A stretch of 24,616 bases of DNA from the NCBI GenBank assembly GCA_934463455.1, contig CAKSJU010000022.1, positions 1 through 24,616 of the forward strand. Reading direction: 5' to 3'. Source of the stretch: an uncultured Clostridia bacterium. Lineage in GTDB: Bacteria > Bacillota > Clostridia > UBA1381. The notes beneath the pieces are model-generated. The model did not search any database, had not been told where the DNA came from, and was given only the letters and a program-made list of their open reading frames with translations. Of this stretch, positions 16,674 to 24,181 are shown one piece after another (positions within the stretch are counted from its first letter, which is position 1; every line of letters starts with the position of its first letter). Both the position numbers and the translations under genes were made by a program.

Positions 16674-17840
16674 TCATTTATTTTGATTTTTTACACAATA
16701 CAATTTAACATACTCTTTTATCATTTCTTTTTTATCAAAACATGTGTCTTTTATTTTAAGGTCGGTATCAATCAGCTTTCTCATCATATTTATATCCCCC
16801 TGCGGCACAACATTTTCTGCCGGAACGCTTTCTACGCTCCCTCCGGTTTTATATGTAATAACCGGCGTACCACAGCTTTGCGCCTCAAGATTTGTTGTCG
16901 GATAATTATCTTCATATGTCGGATTTACAAAAACGTCTGCCGCCGAATAAATTCCTGCAAGCTCAAAAACGCTGTCTGTTCTTTCTATATGTAATATATT
17001 TTCGGGAAGCTTGCCGCCCGGAAGCTTTCCCACTACTACAAGCTTATAGTCGGAGCTTAACATATCGGAAAGCTTTATCAAATCATCCAATCCTTTTCTT
17101 TTTTCCCAAATATTCGCCACACCCAAGATTATTTTCTTATCTTCTATATTATTTTCTTTTCTGAAGCTGTTCTCTGTCGGTTTAAAAACATCGGTATCAA
17201 TTCCGTTATATATAACCTCGGTCGGATATTTTCCCATAAAAGACCGGTCTACCAGCTCTGCAAGCCATTTTGACGGAGTTGCCAAAGTCATATTATTAAT
17301 GTCGGAAAATGCTTTTTTCTTTTTTTCGTAATTTTTTTTGCTTCTGTCACGATAGCTCTTCGGATACGCCCCTATTTGCGGGCATTTTCCGCAGCCGCAT
17401 TTCCATTTTTCGCAGCCGATATATTCAAAATATGCGCAATGACCTGTAAATGACCAGCAATCGTGCAAAGTCCATATAATACGCTTATTTGCAGCGGCAA
17501 GATATTTAAACAATATTTCAATATTTATATAATATCCATGCAGATTGTGCAAATGAATTATGTCCGGGTCAAAGGTTTTTATTTGCTCAATCAGTTTTTT
17601 GGTTTCCCTTGTACTGCAAAATCCTCCGTTATCAAACAGCCTTGCGGAAAGTGCATGGCGCATTACACTGTTTTTATTACCTATCCGAACTGCATAATGT
17701 TTATATTTTTCAGGTACATCTCCCCTTGCATATGCAATTTTACATTCATGCCCCAATCTATTCATTTCATCTGCCAAGTCCGTACATATTCTTCCTGTAC
17801 TGCCTACACCGCAGACGGAATTTATGAGTAATATCCTCAA
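16674..17840 (-). CDS. GT4 glycosyltransferase with a cysteine-rich insert
   Basis: 388 residues from TTG 17840; TTG 17843 directly before it is an equal-sense alternative. AAAGGGGAG sits 8 bases from 17840 and 5 from 17843, and family members usually begin M-R/K-I-L, which favours 17840. The acceptor domain has HLHNLHGYY near 97, then a run of six cysteines (about 128-153: HDCW, GHCAYF, GCEKWKCGCGKCP) that could bind a metal or form a structural knot; this insert is usual in one GT4 subfamily. The donor domain shows GVANIWEKRKGLDDL and EDNYPTTNLEAQSCGTP. It likely adds the third sugar of the unit. The donor is unknown. Weak TTG initiation may lower its output. Confidence 0.87.
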   Translation of the reverse strand: MRILLINSVCGVGSTGRICTDLADEMNRLGHECKIAYARGDVPEKYKHYAVRIGNKNSVMRHALSARLFDNGGFCSTRETKKLIEQIKTFDPDIIHLHNLHGYYINIEILFKYLAAANKRIIWTLHDCWSFTGHCAYFEYIGCEKWKCGCGKCPQIGAYPKSYRDRSKKNYEKKKKAFSDINNMTLATPSKWLAELVDRSFMGKYPTEVIYNGIDTDVFKPTENSFRKENNIEDKKIILGVANIWEKRKGLDDLIKLSDMLSSDYKLVVVGKLPGGKLPENILHIERTDSVFELAGIYSAADVFVNPTYEDNYPTTNLEAQSCGTPVITYKTGGSVESVPAENVVPQGDINMMRKLIDTDLKIKDTCFDKKEMIKEYVKLYCVKNQNK

Positions 17841-17861
17841 CAAAACCGCTCCCCTTTCACA

Positions 17862-19025
17862 TTACTGTAATTCGGAAATCAAATTTCGAATAAATTTTTC
17901 TTTCAAAAAATTTTGCCTATAATATAAACCGGCATTTTCACCAAACACTTTTTTGTCCGTATTAACAAATTTTCTTACATTTTCGGCAAGCATTGCAGCG
18001 TCTTCCGCATCACCGCATATGCCGCAGCCCGCCTCGTCAATAATCCTTTTGGTTTCCCCATCGATTGCACCTATGATTGGTTTTCCGGCAGCAAGATATG
18101 TTTGCACTTTCCCCGGGAGTGTCAAACTGATAAACGGGTCTTTTTGCATAGTAACCAGCATGGCATCAGCCATTCTGTAATACCTCGGCATTTCTTCTAT
18201 AGGCTTTCGTCCATAAAAAAACACATTTGATAAGCTTGATGCCTGTTCTTTTAGGTTATCGTATTCAGATCCGTCACCAACAATATGCCACCGTAAATTT
18301 TTTATATCACGTGTCAAGTCTGCCGCACAAATTATCGTGTCGATGCTTTGTGCCGCTCCGATATTCCCGGCAAACATTAAATCAATATACTCGTCCGGCT
18401 CTTTTGCGCACTGCTGCAGAGTGAAAATTGCTTCTGCATACTGCGGTAAATAGCATGTATTTTTAATGCCGAATTCTTTATCAAAATAACCGGCAAAGGA
18501 TTTTGATGTAACCAAAATTTTATCTGCTTGCTTATATATTTTTTCGGATATTTTATGAAAAAGACCGTAAATCAAACCGCCTCTTTTTATTCCTCCCGAA
18601 GCAAGGCTTTCCGGCCATAAATCCAGACAATACATAATCAGTCTTTTTTTATATATTTTTTTGTATTTTATACCCGCGGCTGTCATCATTACCGGCGACA
18701 GCTGATTTACAAATACCACATCATAATCGTCCCGAAGTTTTTTTACATAGTGAGCGGATGAAATCGCATAACTGTAATAATTGAGAAATCTATAAATTAT
18801 TCCATGCCTGCGCCCGATAGTAAAGCATCTATGTATATTCACACCGTTCAACAATTCGTTTCTTTTTTCCCCTTTGCGGTATCCGTCATATATTTTTCCC
18901 ATCGGGTAATTCGGAAGCCCGGTTACCACAGTCACATCATTTCCCTGTCTTACCAATTCCTCACAAATATCTGTAATTCTAAAGGGCTCCGGATAATAGT
19001 ATTGACATACTACCAATATTTTCAT
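17862..19025 (-). CDS. GT4 glycosyltransferase, WbuB-like
   Basis: 387 residues. MKILVVCQYYYPEPFRITDI, the GLPNYPMGKIYDGY segment and the C-terminal LPGKVQTYLAAGKPIIGAID are the features of the WbuB group of family 4, whose best-known members transfer L-FucNAc. As the operon also encodes a full UDP-L-FucNAc pathway, this is the best candidate to use that donor and to act second, directly on the product of the initiating transferase. Its ATG overlaps the preceding stop (ATGA at 19022-19025). Family assignment is firm; donor assignment is inference from context. Confidence 0.85.
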   Translation of the reverse strand: MKILVVCQYYYPEPFRITDICEELVRQGNDVTVVTGLPNYPMGKIYDGYRKGEKRNELLNGVNIHRCFTIGRRHGIIYRFLNYYSYAISSAHYVKKLRDDYDVVFVNQLSPVMMTAAGIKYKKIYKKRLIMYCLDLWPESLASGGIKRGGLIYGLFHKISEKIYKQADKILVTSKSFAGYFDKEFGIKNTCYLPQYAEAIFTLQQCAKEPDEYIDLMFAGNIGAAQSIDTIICAADLTRDIKNLRWHIVGDGSEYDNLKEQASSLSNVFFYGRKPIEEMPRYYRMADAMLVTMQKDPFISLTLPGKVQTYLAAGKPIIGAIDGETKRIIDEAGCGICGDAEDAAMLAENVRKFVNTDKKVFGENAGLYYRQNFLKEKFIRNLISELQ

Positions 19026-19660
19026 TTTATCACGCTCTCACTTTCGCGTTCTCCTGTATTTATGCCGCCTTCAACAACACCTTCATGCTTTAACACCTTT
19101 GTTATTGTGCCGAAAAAGCATTTCAAATCCATAGCGAATGCGGCAAAGCCTCCCGCATTTAATTTTTCGGTATACTCCCCGTCAAATTCTGCCTTTATCT
19201 CTATCGGCAGTTCATCCCGTCCGTTTATCTGTGCCCAACCGGTTAGTCCCGGTTTTATATCATTCGCGCCGTATTTATCACGCTCTGCTATCAAATCGTC
19301 CTGATTCCAAAGTGCGGGACGAGGGCCGATGATTGACATCTTGCCAAGCAGTATATCATAAATCTGCGGCAACTCATCTATGCTGAGTGTTCGAATAAAA
19401 TGACCTACTTTTGTTATGTACTGTTCGGGATTGTCAAGCATATGAGTCGGTATATCGGGAGTATTCATTTTCATACTCCTGAATTTATGAAGCCAAAATA
19501 TCTTTTTATTTTTGCCGATTCTCTTTTGCTTAAATATAACCGGTCCGGGATCATCTATATATATCATCACCCCGACAATAAGAAGAACAGGCAATAGAAT
19601 TATGAAACCTATAAACGACAGAACAAAATCTATCATGCGTTTAAAAATATTTTTATACAT
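19022..19660 (-). CDS. Initiating undecaprenyl-phosphate sugar-1-phosphate transferase (PglC/EpsL/CapM-like)
   Basis: 212 residues, the compact form without the extra N-terminal membrane domain of WcaJ/WbaP. A basic start is followed by one re-entrant hydrophobic helix (about 10-34), DDPGPVIFKQKRIG at 36-49, FRSM, the catalytic D95-E96 dyad in SIDELPQ, IGPRP at 111-115 and KPGLTGWAQINGR at 136-148. It moves a sugar-1-phosphate from a UDP-sugar to undecaprenyl phosphate on the cytoplasmic side, starting each repeat unit. Small PglC-type enzymes often use 6-deoxy-N-acetyl sugars. It is the first gene of the operon, about 320 bases after the predicted transcription start, with GAGGA 9 bases before the ATG. 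Confidence 0.92.
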   Translation of the reverse strand: MYKNIFKRMIDFVLSFIGFIILLPVLLIVGVMIYIDDPGPVIFKQKRIGKNKKIFWLHKFRSMKMNTPDIPTHMLDNPEQYITKVGHFIRTLSIDELPQIYDILLGKMSIIGPRPALWNQDDLIAERDKYGANDIKPGLTGWAQINGRDELPIEIKAEFDGEYTEKLNAGGFAAFAMDLKCFFGTITKVLKHEGVVEGGINTGERESESVIK

Positions 19661-19980
19661 CTGCTAATTCCTCACATTCCATCCTCAAAACAATATTCCA
19701 AGCAATTTACAGGCAAATGGGCGTGCGGCTTGCCTGATTTAATTTTGTTATTCCGGTTTTCCGCATCAGGAAATACCTCTGCCTCACATCTTGATACCAC
19801 AATTTTTTTCGATTGCAGCGAAAAATGTGCATTCTCTTAAACTCTTTTTAATTTGTAGGAAATTGCGTAAAACGCAATGACGGAAAATCAAAAATGCTAC
19901 CTTATTCCTACGCCCGCAGGCGGAGCTTTTATCAAAAGCTTTTTTATAATTATATAAATCCATCTGCATATAAAAAGTCA
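19661..19980 (-). ncRNA. Structured 5' leader of the polysaccharide operon
   Basis: Between the predicted start near 19980 and the first gene the minus-strand RNA can form a series of hairpins: 19924-19930/19934-19940; 19911-19914/19919-19922; an outer stem 19855-19861/19905-19911 enclosing a 7-bp stem 19862-19868/19872-19878; 19805-19811/19819-19825; 19758-19762/19769-19773; and 19710-19716/19730-19736. All are exact Watson-Crick pairings of 4-7 bp. No convincing minus-strand terminator was seen. The outer stem and the stem at 19911-19914 share base 19911, so they compete slightly. It is not a riboswitch class I recognise. A role in antitermination of the 19-kb transcript is plausible. Confidence 0.5.
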
Positions 19981-19986
19981 ATATAA

Positions 19987-20015
19987 ATTATATCACTATT
20001 TTAGAAGGCTGTCAA
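19987..20015 (-). promoter_or_regulatory. Consensus sigma-A promoter of the polysaccharide operon
   Basis: On the minus strand: TTGACA (20010-20015), exactly 17 bases, TATAAT (19987-19992). Both boxes match consensus perfectly with optimal spacing and AT-rich flanks. It is the only strong promoter found ahead of the 17 genes. The region 20016-20163 up to the divergent thiamine promoter is AT-rich with no gene seen. Confidence 0.85.
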
Positions 20016-20163
20016 TTAATTGTGATATATTTCGTCAGTTTGTATAAATTCAAAACATAAAAATATATTAATGGTTTTTGAAAGAGTCATTGATATAAAC
20101 GCCATATCTGAAAAGCATCATAAACACTTGAAAAGATTTTTTTGTGTTTTTTTTAATAATCTA

Positions 20164-20192
20164 TTGCATTTTTATAAAACAAGGTGTATAAT
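20164..20192 (+). promoter_or_regulatory. Sigma-A promoter of the thiamine operon
   Basis: TTGCAT (20164-20169), 17 bases, TATAAT (20187-20192). Transcription is expected to begin near 20199, just ahead of the TPP aptamer at about 20208, which is where a riboswitch-controlled promoter should lie. Confidence 0.8.
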
Positions 20193-20207
20193 ATTTAACG
20201 AATTAAA

Positions 20208-20296
20208 TACAGGGGAGCTTGTGTTTACAGGCTGAGAGGAAGGTATAACCTTCGACCCTTATACCTGATGTGGATAATGCCGCCGTAGGAAACATT
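20208..20296 (+). promoter_or_regulatory. TPP riboswitch (THI box)
   Basis: The conserved elements appear in order: ACAGGGGAGC (20209-20218), GGCTGAGAGG, a short GAAGG/CCTTC stem, GACCCTTATACCTGAT, and GGATAATGCCGCCGTAGGAA. It senses thiamine diphosphate and controls the downstream thiM-thiE-HAD-thiD-tenA operon through the terminator at 20308-20345. Confidence 0.97.
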
Positions 20297-20307
20297 TTTG
20301 CTCTGTC

Positions 20308-20345
20308 ACAGGAGGATACCACACAAGGTATCCTCCTGTTTTTAT
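20308..20345 (+). terminator. Riboswitch-controlled intrinsic terminator (attenuator)
   Basis: A 13-bp perfect stem (20308-20320 with 20327-20339), 6-base loop, then TTTTTATTT. The 3' arm CTCCTGT (20333-20339) can alternatively pair for 7 bp with ACAGGGG (20209-20215) at the 5' edge of the aptamer, a possible antiterminator that TPP binding would prevent. So high TPP should stop transcription before thiM. Confidence 0.9.
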
Positions 20346-20372
20346 TTATCTTTTTAGAAATGAGGAAGAAAA

Positions 20373-21194
20373 ATGTTTCAGAATATGCTTGAAAATGTAC
20401 GAAAGAATTGTCCGCTGATTCATAACATTACAAACTATGTCACAGTCAATGACTGCGCAAACATCTTGCTCGCCTGCGGTGCATCCCCGATTATGGCAGA
20501 TGACAAGGATGAGGTTTCGGAAATCACTGCGATCTGTTCCGGCTTGAACATTAACATAGGTACGCTGAACAGCCGAACGATTGCCTCCATGCTGATTGCG
20601 GGTAAACGTGCCAACGAGATTGGCCATCCGATTGTGTTAGACCCCGTTGGAGCAGGAGCATCCAAACTCCGAACCGAAACGGCTATGCAGCTTCTCAAAG
20701 AAGTAAAATTTTCTGTTATCCGCGGTAATATCTCTGAAATTAAAACCTTGGCTTCCGGCAGCGGCACAACAAAAGGCGTAGATGCAGATGTAGCAGACAA
20801 GGTGACGGAAGAAAATCTTGATGATGTAATTGCCTTTGCAAAAACTTTTGCAAAGAAAACCGAAGCTGTTATTGCCATCACAGGTGCTATCGACATTGTA
20901 GCTGACAGCGAAAAAGCCTACTGCATTCGTAACGGACATCCTATGATGTCGTCAATTACCGGAACAGGCTGTCAGCTTTCTGCTATGACTGCGGCGTTTG
21001 TAACCGCTAACCCCGATCATCCTTTGGAAGCTGCTGCGGCGGCTGTTTCCGCTATGGGTTATGCCGGTGAAACAGCTCACAGCAGACTTACCGAAACGGA
21101 TGGCAACTCTACCTACAGAAATTACATCATTGATGCAATTTATAATATGACCCCGGAAATGCTGGAGAAAGGTGCAAAATATGAAGTGCGATAA
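20373..21194 (+). CDS. thiM: Hydroxyethylthiazole kinase
   Basis: 273 residues, normal family length. LIHNITNYVTVNDCAN at 15-30 and PVGAGAS at 91-97 form the substrate and nucleotide site of this ribokinase-like fold, and SSITGTGCQLSA places the catalytic-type GTGC at 197-200. It phosphorylates 4-methyl-5-(2-hydroxyethyl)thiazole with ATP, feeding salvaged thiazole to ThiE. TGAGGAAG precedes ATG 20373. It is the first gene after the TPP riboswitch, so it is repressed when thiamine diphosphate is ample. The 3' end overlaps thiE by 14 bases. No disruption seen. Confidence 0.96.
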   Translation: MFQNMLENVRKNCPLIHNITNYVTVNDCANILLACGASPIMADDKDEVSEITAICSGLNINIGTLNSRTIASMLIAGKRANEIGHPIVLDPVGAGASKLRTETAMQLLKEVKFSVIRGNISEIKTLASGSGTTKGVDADVADKVTEENLDDVIAFAKTFAKKTEAVIAITGAIDIVADSEKAYCIRNGHPMMSSITGTGCQLSAMTAAFVTANPDHPLEAAAAAVSAMGYAGETAHSRLTETDGNSTYRNYIIDAIYNMTPEMLEKGAKYEVR

Positions 21195-21822
21195 AAAATC
21201 AATGCTGCTCTACGCGGTAACCGACAGAGCGTGGGTAGGCAAACAAAGTTTATATGAACAGGTTGAATCTGCATTAAAAGGCGGTGCAACCTGTGTTCAG
21301 CTCCGTGAAAAGGAGTTGGACGATGAGAATTTTCTGAACGAAGCTATGGAAATTTCTTCGCTGTGCAGGCAGTACGGAGTTCCGTTTTTCATCAATGACA
21401 ATGTAGAAATTGCCATTAAGTGCCATGCCGACGGTATTCATGTCGGACAAGACGACATGGAAGCCTCACAGGTCCGCCAAAGAGTCGGAAACGATATGAT
21501 TATCGGCGTTTCCGTACACTCTGTTGAAGAAGCTCTGGAAGCTGTCAAAAACGGTGCAGACTGTCTTGGCGTAGGAGCTATGTTCTCTACTTCTACGAAA
21601 ACAGATGTAAGTGTTCTTCCTAAAGAAACCCTTTGTGACATTTGCGCCGCTGTTGATATTCCGGTCGTTGCCATCGGCGGTATCGGTAAATCCAATATAT
21701 CTCAGCTTGCCGGCACCGGCGTTGACGGTGTCGCTTTGGTTAGTGCCATTTTTGCAGCTGATGACATTGAAAACGAATGCCGTCTGCTTCGCGGACTGTC
21801 GGAAGAAATGGTGAACGCATGA
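21181..21822 (+). CDS. thiE: Thiamine-phosphate synthase
   Basis: 213 residues from ATG 21181. An upstream GTG at 21172 is in frame, but AAAGG is 8 bases before 21181, and the ATG is better placed, so I chose it. The TIM-barrel motifs are present: VQLREK (39-44), FINDN (70-74), HVGQDD (87-92), STSTKTD and AIGGI (164-168). It joins HMP diphosphate and thiazole phosphate to thiamine phosphate with loss of pyrophosphate. The start lies inside thiM and the stop overlaps the next gene as ATGA, showing tight coupling. ThiL, which would make the diphosphate cofactor, is not in the window. Confidence 0.96.
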   Translation: MKCDKKSMLLYAVTDRAWVGKQSLYEQVESALKGGATCVQLREKELDDENFLNEAMEISSLCRQYGVPFFINDNVEIAIKCHADGIHVGQDDMEASQVRQRVGNDMIIGVSVHSVEEALEAVKNGADCLGVGAMFSTSTKTDVSVLPKETLCDICAAVDIPVVAIGGIGKSNISQLAGTGVDGVALVSAIFAADDIENECRLLRGLSEEMVNA

Positions 21823-22481
21823 AAGTAAAGTGTGCAATCTTCGACTTTGACGGAACTCTCTTTGATTCCATGTTCATTTGGGAAGATGTTGGTGAAATCT
21901 ATCTTCGTTCCCTGGGAAAAGAGCCTAAGCCGTCCATGCGTGAAGATGTCAGAGCGTTAAGCCTTTATCAATCTGCTTGCTACTTAAAGCAAGAATATAA
22001 CCTGTCTTTGTCCGTAGAGGAAATTATGACAGGTATCAATCAAATTATCGAACATTTTTATATCTGCGAGGTTTTACCGAAGCCGGGTGTGGTCGATTTT
22101 CTGAAGCAGATGAAAAAGGCCGGCATTCAAATGTGTATCGCTACGGCATCCGACCGCTGTCAAATTGAAGCTGCTCTCATCAGATGTGAGATGAAGCAGT
22201 ATTTTGAAGCAATATTCACTTGCAGTGAAGTCGGTCACGGTAAGGATGAGCCTGTTATTTTCCAAAAAGCAGCAGAGCATTTTGGTGCCGATCGCAGTTC
22301 TGCCGTTGTTTTTGAAGATGCAATCCATGCCATTCGGACAGCCAAAGCTGACGGCTTTGCGGTAGTTGCGGTATTCGATAACAGCGAGAAACGACAGGCC
22401 GAAATCCGTGAGCTGTCCGATTGCTATATTTCGGATTTTGAACATACAGAAGAATTTTGGAAGTTTGCTTCGGCTGAATAA
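21819..22481 (+). CDS. HAD-superfamily hydrolase in the thiamine operon
   Basis: 220 residues from ATG 21819, which overlaps the thiE stop by 4 bases; the longer in-frame start at 21777 would lie inside thiE. All HAD motifs are intact: DFDGTLFDS with D9 and D11, T109 in ATASD, K142 in GHGKDEP and D167 in VVFEDA, with a helical cap between 20 and 85 as in the beta-phosphoglucomutase-like group. It should be a phosphatase acting on a small phosphorylated metabolite. Its co-operon place suggests a thiamine-related substrate, such as thiamine phosphate or HMP phosphate, but this is inference. An 83-base gap with a 7-bp hairpin follows it. Confidence 0.88.
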   Translation: MKVKCAIFDFDGTLFDSMFIWEDVGEIYLRSLGKEPKPSMREDVRALSLYQSACYLKQEYNLSLSVEEIMTGINQIIEHFYICEVLPKPGVVDFLKQMKKAGIQMCIATASDRCQIEAALIRCEMKQYFEAIFTCSEVGHGKDEPVIFQKAAEHFGADRSSAVVFEDAIHAIRTAKADGFAVVAVFDNSEKRQAEIRELSDCYISDFEHTEEFWKFASAE

Positions 22482-22494
22482 GCTGAAAGCTTCA

Positions 22495-22527
22495 AGCGGC
22501 AGATTGGGGGCACCACCTTATGCCGCT
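22495..22527 (+). repeat. Intercistronic hairpin between the HAD gene and thiD
   Basis: AGCGGCA (22495-22501) pairs with TGCCGCT (22521-22527) around a 19-base loop. No T-run follows, so it is not a terminator. It could be an RNA processing or stability site, dividing an otherwise overlapping operon at its only sizeable gap. Confidence 0.4.
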
Positions 22528-22564
22528 ATATAAAACGATGCTGAAAAATGAAAGGAGTAAAGCT

Positions 22565-23380
22565 ATGAAAATGAAAACAGCATTGACCATTGCAGGAAGT
22601 GACTGCAGCGGAGGCGCCGGTATTCAGGCAGATATAAAAACAATGACCATGAACGGTGTTTATGCCATGAGTGCTGTGACAGCACTTACCGCTCAGAACA
22701 CAACCGGCGTGAAAGCAATTCAAGAGTCAACACCCGATTTCTTGAAACAACAAATCGACGCAGTATTCGAGGACATATATCCCGATTCTGTAAAAATCGG
22801 CATGGTATCTTCCTGCGAACTGATTCGGGTAATCGCAGACAGGCTGAAATACTACGATGCAAAAAATGTGGTGGTTGACCCGGTAATGGTGGCGACCTCC
22901 GGCTCTGCACTGATGAAAACCGATGCAGTAAAGACTCTTGTTGCAGAATTACTGCCGCTTGCCGCAGTGGTAACACCCAATATCCCCGAAGCGCAAGTTC
23001 TTTCAGGTCTGACCATCGAAACCAAAGAGGATATGATCGAAGCGGCAAAGGCAATCGGGAACAGCTACGGTTGTGCTGTACTGCTCAAAGGCGGCCACAG
23101 CATTAACGATGCCAATGATTTGCTTTATGCAAACGGCGAATCGGTTTGGTTTGAAGGAAAGCGCATCAATAACCCCAACACTCACGGTACCGGATGTACG
23201 CTCTCAAGCGCCATTGCTTCCAATCTTGCCAAGGGATTTTCTCTTGCTCAATCGGTGCGCAGAGCAAAGGACTATATCTCCGGTGCTTTGGCAGCCATGC
23301 TGGATCTTGGCAAAGGTGCAGGTCCGATGGCACATAATTTTACTTTACAGGGCGAATACGCCGAGGAGGTCACAAAATGA
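22565..23380 (+). CDS. thiD: Hydroxymethylpyrimidine/phosphomethylpyrimidine kinase
   Basis: 271 residues from ATG 22565, chosen because AAAGGAG precedes it; the frame is open to 22520 but that extension carries no conserved residues. AGSDCSGGAGIQADIKT at the N-terminus, DPVMVATSG in the middle and NTHGTGCTLSSAIA near the C-terminus are diagnostic for the ThiD ribokinase-like fold. It phosphorylates HMP to HMP-P and then to HMP diphosphate for ThiE. It follows a hairpin-bearing gap and overlaps tenA by 4 bases. With TenA it recycles pyrimidine from broken-down thiamine. PdxK-type pyridoxal kinase activity is an unlikely alternative in this operon. Confidence 0.95.
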   Translation: MKMKTALTIAGSDCSGGAGIQADIKTMTMNGVYAMSAVTALTAQNTTGVKAIQESTPDFLKQQIDAVFEDIYPDSVKIGMVSSCELIRVIADRLKYYDAKNVVVDPVMVATSGSALMKTDAVKTLVAELLPLAAVVTPNIPEAQVLSGLTIETKEDMIEAAKAIGNSYGCAVLLKGGHSINDANDLLYANGESVWFEGKRINNPNTHGTGCTLSSAIASNLAKGFSLAQSVRRAKDYISGALAAMLDLGKGAGPMAHNFTLQGEYAEEVTK

Positions 23381-24036
23381 ATACATCAGAAAAACTACTC
23401 TCTGCAACCGCGGAAATTTGGAAAGCATATAATGAACACCCCTTTGTTTTGGGCATTCAAAACGGCACGCTGGACAAAGACAAATTCCGATATTACATGA
23501 TTCAGGACTATCTGTACCTTGAGGACTATGCCAAAACATTTGCCGTAGGCGTTGCCAAGGCGAAAAGTCTTAAAACCGCAAATCTCTTTGCAAAATATAT
23601 TCCTGTTATGAACGGCGAACTGAATGTTCATGACGGTTATTTGGCTCGGCTGGGTGTAACACAGGAAGAAGTTGACTCCACCCCGCGTTCCCTCGATAAC
23701 CTTTCCTACACCTCTTATATGCTCCGTGTAGCTTATGATGAAGGTGAAGCGGAAATTCTGACAGCCATTCTCTCCTGCGCTTACAGCTATGAGATCATTG
23801 CAAAAAATATCGTGAAAAACCGTCCTTCATCCGTTAATGATGAATTTTACGGTGAATGGGTAAAGGGATATGCTTCTGACAGTTATTCGGCGGAAAATGT
23901 CATTCTCCTTGATACGCTGAATTGCCTGACCGAAAACTATACCGAGAAACAAATTCAACATTTGATTGATATTTTCGCTGCCTGCTCCCGCTATGAGCTT
24001 GCGTTCTGGGAAATGGCGTGGAATAGAAGCATATAA
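23377..24036 (+). CDS. tenA: TenA-family aminopyrimidine aminohydrolase (thiaminase II)
   Basis: 219 residues. All key TenA residues are in place: D44 in IQDYLYLEDY, the catalytic cysteine C134 in ILSCAYSYE, and E207 in YELAFWEMAW. The enzyme hydrolyses aminomethyl-pyrimidine, from degraded thiamine, to HMP, which ThiD then uses. It closes the operon, starting by overlap with thiD (ATGA) behind a GAGGAGG site, and is followed by a strong terminator. Length and motifs are normal for TenA with the active-site cysteine (TenA_C group). Confidence 0.96.
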   Translation: MNTSEKLLSATAEIWKAYNEHPFVLGIQNGTLDKDKFRYYMIQDYLYLEDYAKTFAVGVAKAKSLKTANLFAKYIPVMNGELNVHDGYLARLGVTQEEVDSTPRSLDNLSYTSYMLRVAYDEGEAEILTAILSCAYSYEIIAKNIVKNRPSSVNDEFYGEWVKGYASDSYSAENVILLDTLNCLTENYTEKQIQHLIDIFAACSRYELAFWEMAWNRSI

Positions 24037-24075
24037 TTACAATTTCTTTTAATTTTTTCATAATATAAACTGTTA

Positions 24076-24127
24076 AAAAAAGGAGCTGTTTAAAAAGTCA
24101 ACCGGCTTTTTAAACAGTTCCTTTTTT
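24076..24127 (+). terminator. Terminator of the thiamine operon, likely bidirectional
   Basis: About 22 bp (24076-24097 with 24106-24127), one G-U pair, 8-base loop, with A-run before and T-run after. It ends plus-strand transcripts 40 bases after tenA; its A-run gives a T-run on the minus strand, so it can also end the convergent solute-binding-protein transcript, whose stop is at 24182. Confidence 0.92.
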
Positions 24128-24181
24128 GAGGGGATAGGAAAAAATGCCCTTTTGCGTTCCGGACTTTTTTACATCCCTTTA

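Noticed and set aside
19924..19947. Possible plus-strand terminator (7-bp AT-rich stem plus T-run)
   Set aside because: No plus-strand gene ends before it and the stem is weak. It fits better as part of the minus-strand leader structure.
19784..19981. 65-codon minus-strand ORF in the capsule leader
   Set aside because: Its TTG start coincides with the predicted transcription start, there is no ribosome site for it or for its inner ATGs, and the DNA is dominated by hairpins. Kept as leader RNA, not as a gene.
20122..20158. AT-rich hairpin with T-run just before the thiamine promoter
   Set aside because: Pairing is short and almost all A-T in a low-complexity stretch, and no upstream plus-strand transcript is evident.
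20435..20896. Minus-strand ORF of 153 codons inside thiM
   Set aside because: It is a reverse-frame shadow of thiM, whose motifs and riboswitch leave no doubt about the coding strand.
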